Assembly (NCBI GenBank): GCA_903861235.1
Contig: CAIOTP010000263.1
Span: 1 to 40,561, forward strand
DNA length: 40,561 bases
From: an uncultured bacterium
Lineage (GTDB): Bacteria > Planctomycetota > Phycisphaerae > Phycisphaerales > SM1A02
Direction of reading: 5' to 3'
Shown: in pieces, positions 30,028-37,084 of the stretch
Layout: every line of letters starts with the position of its first letter
How positions within the stretch are numbered: position 1 is the stretch's first letter
Notes under the pieces: model-generated
Databases searched by the model: none
What the model saw: only the letters and a program-made list of their open reading frames with translations
What the model was told of the DNA's origin: nothing
Position numbers and translations under genes: made by a program

Positions 30028-30819
30028 TCAGTCGCGGCGGCGGCGGCCCAGCGGAGCGGACGCCTGCGGCGCCTTGCCCATGCACCGATCGTTCAGCTCC
30101 CTCGCCTTGGCCACCGCGCGATCGCGGTGATCAGGGCTCAGGTTGCTCAGATACGCCATGGCGAGCGCATTGGGCTCGCTGAAGGCCTCGAAGGCCACCT
30201 GCTTGCCGTCCGCCGAGTGGCGGAAGCCGCGCACGTTCAGGTCCGCCACGACCTGCAGCGCCGCCAGCACCTCGGCATCGTCCTTGGCCTTGCCCTGCAT
30301 GAGCAGCGTGACCAGTCGCCGCACGGCGGTCACATGGATCTCCTCGCCGAACTGCCGGCTCTGCATGGTCTCCTGGTTCACGCGCTTCATGGTCTCCAGC
30401 GGCTGCACGCGCACCGCCCACTCCTCGCCGTTCACGCGCACCGATCGCTGGGTGACCGCCATGAGCGTGGCCACCATGGCCCGGCCGGTGGCCTGGTTGC
30501 CGGGCGTGAAGTTCTCCTCAAAGGGCCGCCCCTCCATGTCGCTGGCGGCGGTCTCGCCGAAGTTGACCTGCTGCCCCTCCAGGTCGATCTTCACGGTGCG
30601 GACGCCCACCTGGTGCATCATCCACAGCGTGCTCTGCATGAGCGGATGCTCGGTGCCCACGCTCTTGCGCATGCCGTCGGCCAGCACCAGGGCGCAGACC
30701 TTGGCGAAGGGCTCCCCCGCGGAGAGCAGCGGGATGAAGTTGTTGGCCAGGTGCAGGTAGTGCGCGTTCTCCTGGGGCTTGAGCTCGATGCGGTTTCCGT
30801 TGAGTTCGATGGTGGTCAT
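30028..30819 (-). CDS. Conserved-looking protein of unknown function
   Basis: A 263-residue soluble protein, last gene of the minus-strand operon, starting 15 nt after the ABC ATPase stop. I recognise no family. The sequence is mixed helix/strand with IELNGNRIEL at the N-terminus, MHQVGVRTVKIDLEGQQVNFGE, VTAVRRLVTLLMQGKA and a basic Gly-Arg-rich C-terminus (APLGRRRRD). No signal peptide or membrane segment is visible. The ATG at 30819 has a GGAAACC upstream. Its codon use is like its neighbours. It may be a lineage-specific partner of the operon, but I assign no role. Confidence 0.7.
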   Translation of the reverse strand: MTTIELNGNRIELKPQENAHYLHLANNFIPLLSAGEPFAKVCALVLADGMRKSVGTEHPLMQSTLWMMHQVGVRTVKIDLEGQQVNFGETAASDMEGRPFEENFTPGNQATGRAMVATLMAVTQRSVRVNGEEWAVRVQPLETMKRVNQETMQSRQFGEEIHVTAVRRLVTLLMQGKAKDDAEVLAALQVVADLNVRGFRHSADGKQVAFEAFSEPNALAMAYLSNLSPDHRDRAVAKARELNDRCMGKAPQASAPLGRRRRD

Positions 30820-30834
30820 GGTGGTTTCCGTGGT

Positions 30835-31896
30835 TCAGTCGTTCAGCGCGATCACCGCGTCGCGCTCGACCCGGAGCGAAAGGATCTCGCCCGCCCGCGA
30901 GGCGCGTCCGGGATCCTGCTCCAGGACCAGCAGCGTGCCGGCGGGGGTCTCGACCTCGTGCTGGGCCATCTCGCCAAGATAGACGCTCCGCCGGCAGCTG
31001 CCCCGGATCGAGCCTTCGGGCGCGATCCGCAGCGATTCCGGTCGGATGCCGGCATGCAGCGAGGCTCCTGGACGCATGCCCCCGGTGCCGCAGGGCAGCT
31101 CACCCAGGGCGGTGACCAGCGTGCAACCCTTCGGGTCCGCCGCCGACACCGTGGCCGGCAGCAGGTTGATGCGGCCCATGAACTCGGCCACGAAACGGCT
31201 GCAGGGACGGCGATAGAGGTCCTGCGGCGTGCCCTGCTGCACCACCCGCCCCTGCCGCATCACCGCGATGCCGTCCGCCAGGCTCAGCGCCTCGGCCTGG
31301 TCGTGGGTCACGTAGACCGTGGTCATGCGGACCTCGTCGCACACGCTCCGGATCAGCCCCCGCATCTCCAGGCGGAGTCTGGCGTCCAGGTTGGAGAGCG
31401 GCTCGTCGAGCAGGAGCACCTGCGGTCGGAACACGATGGCGCGTGCCAGCGCCACGCGCTGCTGCTGGCCTCCGCTCAACTGCCCGGGTCGCCGGTCCGC
31501 CAGGTCCGCCATGTGCACCATGTCCAGCGCCTCCATGGCGCGGCGCCTGCGCTCCGTGACGGGCACCCGGCGCACCTCGAGACCGAAGGCCACGTTCTCC
31601 AGCACGCTCATGTGCGGCCAGAGCGCATAGCCCTGGAACACCATGCCTGCCTCACGACGCTCGGGCGGCAGGCTCGTGATGTCACGATCGCCCAGGAGCA
31701 CGCGCCCTTGCGAGGGCTCCTGGAACCCGGCGATGGTCCGCAGGAGCGTGGTCTTGCCGCAGCCGCTGGGCCCCAGAAGGAAGAAGAGTGAACCACCTCC
31801 GATGTGCAGGTCCACCGCGTCGACCGCCCGCACCTCGCCGAAACGGCAGGTGACGCCCTGGAGCGTGATGGCCGGCATGATCGGGACGGTGTTCAT
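30835..31896 (-). CDS. ABC transporter ATPase, MalK/PotA/FbpC-type
   Basis: A 353-residue ATP-binding subunit. Walker A GPSGCGKT (residues 42-49), the Q-loop (VFQGYALWPHMSV), signature LSGGQQQRVALARA, Walker B VLLLDEPLSNLDA and switch YVTHDQAEALS are intact. The C-terminal part (from about residue 240) resembles a TOBE-type regulatory domain found in sugar, spermidine and iron importers. It would drive uptake through a separate permease. No permease or binding protein gene is near, so it is an orphan here. The ATG at 31896, 7 nt after the DciA-like stop, was chosen; ATG 31878 is an alternative, and the upstream GTG at 31923 would overlap the previous gene. Confidence 0.92.
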   Translation of the reverse strand: MNTVPIMPAITLQGVTCRFGEVRAVDAVDLHIGGGSLFFLLGPSGCGKTTLLRTIAGFQEPSQGRVLLGDRDITSLPPERREAGMVFQGYALWPHMSVLENVAFGLEVRRVPVTERRRRAMEALDMVHMADLADRRPGQLSGGQQQRVALARAIVFRPQVLLLDEPLSNLDARLRLEMRGLIRSVCDEVRMTTVYVTHDQAEALSLADGIAVMRQGRVVQQGTPQDLYRRPCSRFVAEFMGRINLLPATVSAADPKGCTLVTALGELPCGTGGMRPGASLHAGIRPESLRIAPEGSIRGSCRRSVYLGEMAQHEVETPAGTLLVLEQDPGRASRAGEILSLRVERDAVIALND

Positions 31897-31903
31897 GCGC
31901 GGC

Positions 31904-32254
31904 TCAGGTTTCCTGCGGACCACCCACGCGGGTGCGGATGCGCATCAGGCCGGGAACGGCCATGCGAAGGCTCGCCTCCATGCCGCTGCGCAGGGCCCGG
32001 TCCACCTCGAAAGCGGCGGCGCTTCCATCCACCACCAGCGTGAGCGTGCCGCCACGAAGCGTCTCCACGCGAGCCACCGCCTGCAGGGCCGGAGGCGCAA
32101 TGCGGAGCCACGCGTCCGTGGCGACACCGATCGACTTCTCCAGCCGACGGATCTCACGGGCCATGCCCGAGAGGTCGCTGGTGGCCGAGGCGAGCCGATC
32201 GGGCTTCGCGCGCCATGTGCCCAGACGCTTCAGCCGTTCCAGATCGTCGCTCAT
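31904..32254 (-). CDS. dciA: DciA-like (DUF721) protein
   Basis: A 116-residue protein resembling DUF721/DciA, the helicase-loading or operating factor of bacteria without DnaC or DnaI. It shows a basic N-terminus (LERLKRLGTWRAKPDRL), then the fold W-x-R-I-A-P-P-A-L, a strand GGTLTLVVDGSAAAFEVDR and a final IRTRVGG. DciA often sits outside replication operons. The function is predicted from family membership only. The ATG at 32254 shares ATGA with the thioesterase stop. It is in the middle of the yidC-mnmE operon, which suggests linked expression of translation, membrane insertion and replication functions. Confidence 0.68.
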   Translation of the reverse strand: MSDDLERLKRLGTWRAKPDRLASATSDLSGMAREIRRLEKSIGVATDAWLRIAPPALQAVARVETLRGGTLTLVVDGSAAAFEVDRALRSGMEASLRMAVPGLMRIRTRVGGPQET

Positions 32255-32643
32255 CGGGCGCCGTCCGCATCGAACATGCCCTCGGGCAGTGCGCGGGCCT
32301 TGCCCTGGCGGTCCAGGCACGCCAGCGTGGTGGTGCCGGTGCAGAGAAGCTCCTCGCCGCGGAAGAGCTCGTAGGCATGCTCGATCTTGACATGTCCCGC
32401 GGTGGTGAGCGTGGTCTCCAGACGCAGCAGATCGTCGTAGCGTGCCGGACGCCGATACTGAACCTGCATGCGGACCACCGCCAGGAACACGCCGGCCTCC
32501 TCCATGTCCCGGTAGGTGCGGCCCGTGCCGCGCAGCAGTTCGGTCCGGCCCATCTCGAACCAGATCGGATACACCGTGTGGTGCACCACCCCCATGGGGT
32601 CGCACTCGCAGTAGCGCACACGGATGTCGAGCGAACCCTTCAT
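32251..32643 (-). CDS. Acyl-CoA thioesterase, 4HBT/YbgC type
   Basis: A 130-residue hot-dog-fold thioesterase. RVRYCECDPMGVVHHTVY carries the active-site aspartate (Asp15), followed by WFEMGRTELLR and VQYRRPARYDDLLRLETT. The family hydrolyses short or aromatic acyl-CoA; YbgC members link to the Tol-Pal envelope complex in proteobacteria, but no tol genes are present here. The ATG at 32643 lies 26 bp after the mnmE stop. The stop overlaps the DciA-like ATG by ATGA, indicating translational coupling. Confidence 0.92.
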   Translation of the reverse strand: MKGSLDIRVRYCECDPMGVVHHTVYPIWFEMGRTELLRGTGRTYRDMEEAGVFLAVVRMQVQYRRPARYDDLLRLETTLTTAGHVKIEHAYELFRGEELLCTGTTTLACLDRQGKARALPEGMFDADGAR

Positions 32644-32669
32644 GGACCCACAGGCTAGCGGCCGTCCGC

Positions 32670-34019
32670 TCACTTCCCGACGCAGAAGCGACCGAAGATG
32701 CGACCCAGGATGTCGTCCGGGGCCAGCCGACCACGGATGCCGCCCAGCGATTCCACGGCCCCGTGCAGGGCGGCGGACACCAGCTCCGGCCGCGTGGGCG
32801 CCGCATGATCCGCGTCGCCCTCCAGAGCGGCCCGCGCCGCGTCCAGGTGAGCCACCGCCTCCGTCACCAGATCGCGGTGCCGACGCGCCAGAGCAGGCGC
32901 CTCGCCGGCCGCACAGGCGCCGATCAAGGCCGCGCGCTCGGCCACCACGCGGGCCAGTTCCTGCAGGCCGGCTCCGGTCCTGGTGCTGGTGAGGATCTCC
33001 CGCGCCGGCGCCCCTCCCAGCTCCAGATCGGACTTGGTGCGGACGCGGATCACGGCATCGCCCTCCTCGTGACCCATGCCGTCGGGACTGCACGAGAGCG
33101 TCAGGCTGGCTCGCTCCAGCACGCTCTCCCGCATGACCTGACCCAGCCGGTCGATCTCGGCGGCGGCCTCCAGGCGACCAGGAGCGTCCACCAGCAGAAC
33201 CTCGATCACGCCGGAGGCCGCCGAAACCCGCCATGGCTCCACCAGCGCATCGCGTGTGGTGCCCGCCACCGGCGCGACCACCGCACGATCATGGCCCAGC
33301 AGCGCGTTGAAGAGCGCACTCTTGCCGGCGTTCGCCGCACCCGAAAGCACCACCATGGGCGCCGCGGCCAGTCGCTCCAGGGGCACGGTGCCGTCGACCA
33401 GCGACCGCAACGCGGCCTGCACCGCGGCCAGGCCGGCGCGCAGGTCGCCGGCGCCGATCGCCACCACGTCCTCCTGATCCGTGAAATCGATGCCCGCCTC
33501 CACCAGCGCCAGAAGATCCGCCAGGCGCTCGAGCGCCGCGTCCACCGCGCGGCCCAGGCCGCCCTCCCGAAGATGACCGGCGGCTCGCAGCTCGGCGTCG
33601 GTCCTTGCGGCGATGGAGGCGGCCACCCCTTCGGCCTGCTCCAGGGTGAGACGGCCGGTCTCGAACGCACGCAGCGTGAATTCGCCCGGCCGTGCCCTTC
33701 GTGCACCCGGCACGGCCGCCAGCACCGCGCGCACCACCATCTCCACCAGATCCGGATGGCCGGGCACGATCCACTCCACCGTGTCCTCGCCCGTGTAGCT
33801 GCCAGGTCCGGGCATGCACGCGGCCACGCACGGCAACTCGCCCGCGGGCAGACGCACCACCGCGGGCACCACGCACCGACGGGGCTGCACCGGCCCCTCG
33901 CGGCCCCATCGGCCCAGGGCGTCGAACGCCGTGGCACCGCTGGCGCGCACCACCGCGGCGACACCCCCCGTTCCGGTGGCCGCCGCCACGATCAGGTCGC
34001 GGCCGGCCCGGGTCGCCAT
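32670..34019 (-). CDS. mnmE: tRNA modification GTPase MnmE (altered G motifs)
   Basis: A 449-residue protein that, with MnmG, modifies the wobble uridine of certain tRNAs. The N-terminal formyl-THF domain has PGSYTGEDTVE and RPGEFTLRAFETGRLTLEQAEG; the C-terminus ends in FCVGK, the counterpart of the catalytic C-[IL]-GK. The G domain is somewhat unusual: G1 is GAANAGKS (usually G-x-P-N-A-G-K-S), G2 TTRD is normal, G3 is DAPG (usually DTAG), G4 is TKSD. The residue aligning with E. coli Glu282, important for GTP hydrolysis, is Asp290. The alignment is by eye. The gene lies 4 nt after yidC, as in many bacteria; AAGGAG is 13 nt before its ATG. Confidence 0.94.
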   Translation of the reverse strand: MATRAGRDLIVAAATGTGGVAAVVRASGATAFDALGRWGREGPVQPRRCVVPAVVRLPAGELPCVAACMPGPGSYTGEDTVEWIVPGHPDLVEMVVRAVLAAVPGARRARPGEFTLRAFETGRLTLEQAEGVAASIAARTDAELRAAGHLREGGLGRAVDAALERLADLLALVEAGIDFTDQEDVVAIGAGDLRAGLAAVQAALRSLVDGTVPLERLAAAPMVVLSGAANAGKSALFNALLGHDRAVVAPVAGTTRDALVEPWRVSAASGVIEVLLVDAPGRLEAAAEIDRLGQVMRESVLERASLTLSCSPDGMGHEEGDAVIRVRTKSDLELGGAPAREILTSTRTGAGLQELARVVAERAALIGACAAGEAPALARRHRDLVTEAVAHLDAARAALEGDADHAAPTRPELVSAALHGAVESLGGIRGRLAPDDILGRIFGRFCVGK

Positions 34020-34023
34020 GGAA

Positions 34024-36222
34024 TCAGTCGCGCTCCTTGAAGCGGCGGGCGCGCTGGTCGCGCTTCTCCTGGGCCCGCTTCATGGCGGCCTCGTAGAGCT
34101 TGCCCAGCCGGTCCTGCTTGGCGGGATCCCGCTTGCGCGGCGCCAGCAGATCCATGGTCTCGATCTGCCTGCGGATCCGCTTGCCCTCCACGATGCCGAT
34201 GCAGGTGCTCGTCATGATGTAGAGCGTCAGGCCGCTCGGCGCCGAATACAGCATGATGGGGAAGAGGATCACCGACATCCACTTCATCATCACCTGCTGC
34301 TGCTGCTGCTCGGGCGTCAGGTTCGCGGTGGGTGGCGGGGCCAGGTACTTCTGCTGGGCCCAGAACAGCAGACCCATGAGCAGCGGCACCAGATTGACGC
34401 TGGAGAAGGTGAAAGGCCAGGTGAAGAGCGGCGCCTGGAACTCCCAGAACCGGTCAGGCGCGCTCAGGTCTCCCAGGAACCGCCAGCCACCGAGGTGCTG
34501 GAAGCCCCCGAAGAAGGCCGGCTGCTGCCACAGGTCGAAGTCGAAGTAGAGCACCGCGTAGAGCGCGATCCAGATGGGCATCTGCAGGAAGGTGGGGAGC
34601 ATGCCACCCACGCATCCGGCCGGATTGACGCCCTTCTCGCGGTACAGCCGCATCTGCTCCTGCTGCAGACGCTTGGGGTCGCTGGCGTAGCGCTTCTGCA
34701 AGGCGTCCAGTTCGGGCTTGATGGCCGCCATGCCCTTGGTCACCCGGGCCATCTGCACCTGGCTGTACTTGGTGACCGGGTGCAGCAGGAAGCGCACCAC
34801 GATCACCAGCACGATGATCGCCAGGCTCCAGTCGAACACCACGTGATCGTGCAGGAAGGTCAGCACCATCACGATCAGGTTGGCCAGCCACGAGAAGGTG
34901 CAGAAGCTGCAGCATCCGCTGATCAGGTAGAGGATCAGGCCGTCCATCCGGAGCGCGGAGAACGGTTCCACACCGCCAAGAAGCTTCGGATCGAGCGGGC
35001 CCGGGAAGACGCCCATGTCGAAGGAGGCGGCGCCGCCCGCCGGCACCTCCACCACGGCGCTCCGCAGCTCCGTGAAGGCCACCCGCTCGGCGGTGCCCGC
35101 CGCCGGATCCGCCACCGCCCAGACTTCCTGCACGGGCGAGAGCACCTTGCCCTGCGGGCCCGCAGGATCAAGCGCGTGCACCGCCAGCGAGAAGTACCGG
35201 TTCGTGGTGCCGTACCAGCTCAGCTCGAAGCCCTGGGCCTTCTGATCCGGCTGCGGCCACAGGATCGAGCTGTGGGTCGGATCGGCGTCGGTCCTCTTGA
35301 GCACGTCGGCACGGTCGAAAACCGCACCATGCACGATCACGGACTGACGCTGCGGATCCCGCTGCGGGCTGTACAGATAGCCGAACTGGTACCGCCGGAT
35401 GTCGAGCATGCTCCCGCGGCCGGGCCGCGTGGAGATCTCCGCGGGCAGGTCGGCGGGCCCGTACTGGATCCACCGCACCTTCAGCGAGCGGTCCGTGAGA
35501 TTCCGCGCCGACTGCGCAATCCGAAGGTCGAAACCGCCGCCGGCCGGCGCGATGGAGAAGGTCCGCTCGATCCGAAGCAGCGCGGCGCCTTGCTCCGAAG
35601 CCACCTCGGTGACGAAGGATCCCGGTCCCGCCGGCGCCCACACCTGCCCGTACAGGCTCACCGCCGCTCCGTCGATCTCGACGGCGCGGGCCGCGAGCAT
35701 GGGAATGGGGTAGCCCTGAAGCGAACCGAACGCCGCCAAGGCGTAGCGCTCGGAGTCCGGCGGCATGGCCGGCGGCTGGGCGTCGCCTCGCTTCACCGCC
35801 TCGGCATGCAGCCGGGCCTGCTCGTGCGCCTCGCCACTGGTCCAGAACTCGCTGAAGGTGATGTTGGCGATGCCCGCGCTGTTGTCGGAGAAGTCCACTC
35901 GGAAGCGGTGCGTCGCGGGGTCGAGCGAGCCGATCGAGGCCGGCGCGGCGGCGGCCGATCCCTCGGGCCTTCGGGCGCGCAGTCCGGTGACCGGTGCAGG
36001 TTCCGCGGCGGGCGCGGCAGTGGACGACGGCGCCTGCGGCGCGACAGCCGGGGCGGAAGCGGGAGTCTCGGACTTGGCGGCATCGACCGTCACCGGAGCC
36101 GGTGCGGCGGCGGGATCCGCCTTGCGGGCGCCGGGGCCATAGATGGCCGACAGCACCACGCCTCCGGCAGCGACCAGCACCGCCAGAAGGATGGGCCACC
36201 GCGGCGCCTTTCGGGGTTCCAT
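34024..36222 (-). CDS. yidC: Membrane protein insertase YidC
   Basis: A 732-residue insertase for membrane proteins, longer than E. coli YidC (548). The N-terminal helix (about residues 10-28) is followed by an Ala/Pro-rich linker and a large periplasmic beta domain (about 85-400). The core has IIVLVIVVRFLLHPVTKYSQ with the conserved arginine of the groove, then KGVNPAGCVGGMLPTFLQMP, VPLLMGLLFWAQQKY and APSGLTLYIMTST. A basic C-terminal tail of about 45 residues may bind ribosomes. The ATG at 36222 is 3 nt after the phosphoesterase stop. The usual neighbours rpmH, rnpA and jag are missing, but mnmE follows as expected. Confidence 0.95.
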   Translation of the reverse strand: MEPRKAPRWPILLAVLVAAGGVVLSAIYGPGARKADPAAAPAPVTVDAAKSETPASAPAVAPQAPSSTAAPAAEPAPVTGLRARRPEGSAAAAPASIGSLDPATHRFRVDFSDNSAGIANITFSEFWTSGEAHEQARLHAEAVKRGDAQPPAMPPDSERYALAAFGSLQGYPIPMLAARAVEIDGAAVSLYGQVWAPAGPGSFVTEVASEQGAALLRIERTFSIAPAGGGFDLRIAQSARNLTDRSLKVRWIQYGPADLPAEISTRPGRGSMLDIRRYQFGYLYSPQRDPQRQSVIVHGAVFDRADVLKRTDADPTHSSILWPQPDQKAQGFELSWYGTTNRYFSLAVHALDPAGPQGKVLSPVQEVWAVADPAAGTAERVAFTELRSAVVEVPAGGAASFDMGVFPGPLDPKLLGGVEPFSALRMDGLILYLISGCCSFCTFSWLANLIVMVLTFLHDHVVFDWSLAIIVLVIVVRFLLHPVTKYSQVQMARVTKGMAAIKPELDALQKRYASDPKRLQQEQMRLYREKGVNPAGCVGGMLPTFLQMPIWIALYAVLYFDFDLWQQPAFFGGFQHLGGWRFLGDLSAPDRFWEFQAPLFTWPFTFSSVNLVPLLMGLLFWAQQKYLAPPPTANLTPEQQQQQVMMKWMSVILFPIMLYSAPSGLTLYIMTSTCIGIVEGKRIRRQIETMDLLAPRKRDPAKQDRLGKLYEAAMKRAQEKRDQRARRFKERD

Positions 36223-36225
36223 GGT

Positions 36226-37008
36226 TCAGCGTCCCTGCGTCAATCGCTCGCCAAGCCAGTTGTCGAGCTTCTCGATGCTGAAGATCTTCGCCTTGACGGC
36301 GTCGATGTCGTAGGGAATCCGGAAGAACTTGACGGACCTGGGCCGGTCATCGACCTCCATGATCGCGTAGCTCGCCTCGGGAATGGTGTCCCGCGGCTGG
36401 CCCACGGATCCGGGGTTCACGATGACCTTCTCGCCTTCACGGAAGGTGAAGGTGCTTTCCGGCATGTCCGCCACTTTCACGAAGTCGTCGGTGATGAACA
36501 CGCCCGGCACGTGCGTGTGACCCACCAGGCAGATCCACTCGAACCGGTCGAAGATGGGCTGCATCCTCTGCGATCGCGGCCCGTCCTCGGGAAAGATGTA
36601 TTCGTTGATCGGTTTTCGCGGCGAGCCGTGCACGGCCAGGAACGGTCCTTCCTTCACGCGCACCCGAAGCTTGCCGAGGAACTCCCAGAGCCTGGAGCCA
36701 CGCTGCTGGTTCCGCTGCGTCTCCGCCTCGAACTGCTCACGCGTCCAGTAGGCAGCCTGCTCGGCGGCCCGATTGAAGTTGGTGGGTTCGTAGAGCGCCG
36801 CGTAGTCGTGGTTGCCCAGCAGGCTCCAGTCGCACCGCTGCGCCACCAGCTCCACGCACTCCACCGGGTTGGGTCCGTAGCCGATGATGTCGCCCAGACA
36901 CCAGATCCGGTCGCCCGCCTTCGTGTCGATCTGGCGGTCGATGTCCGCCAGGACCGTCTGGAGGGCCTCGAGATTGCCGTGGATGTCACTGATCAGGGCG
37001 ATGCGCAC
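36226..37008 (-). CDS. Calcineurin-like metallophosphoesterase
   Basis: A 260-residue enzyme of the MPE/YfcE-type. IALISDIHGN, CLGDIIGYGPNP, LLGNHDYA, AVHGSPRKP and LVGHTHVPGV give the full set of metal ligands. It probably acts on phosphodiesters, phosphomonoesters or nucleotides; the substrate is unknown. The start is GTG at 37008, as no ATG is available before the first strand. TAGCAT (37033-37038) is a likely -10 with a short leader. It is the first gene of a seven-gene operon running to 30028, so its promoter probably drives yidC, mnmE and the rest. Confidence 0.93.
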   Translation of the reverse strand: MRIALISDIHGNLEALQTVLADIDRQIDTKAGDRIWCLGDIIGYGPNPVECVELVAQRCDWSLLGNHDYAALYEPTNFNRAAEQAAYWTREQFEAETQRNQQRGSRLWEFLGKLRVRVKEGPFLAVHGSPRKPINEYIFPEDGPRSQRMQPIFDRFEWICLVGHTHVPGVFITDDFVKVADMPESTFTFREGEKVIVNPGSVGQPRDTIPEASYAIMEVDDRPRSVKFFRIPYDIDAVKAKIFSIEKLDNWLGERLTQGR

Positions 37009-37032
37009 GCGTGTTTCCGGGGAAGGGCGGCG

Positions 37033-37038
37033 ATGCTA
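37033..37038 (-). promoter_or_regulatory. Putative -10 element of the yidC-mnmE operon
   Basis: Minus-strand TAGCAT ends 24 nt before the GTG at 37008, predicting a leader of about 17 nt. The same hexamer serves the GT9 operon at 4798-4803. Confidence 0.4.
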
Positions 37039-37084
37039 GGGCGAGCGGCCTGCACCGTCAAAGAACGGCCGATGTCGCCGGGGA

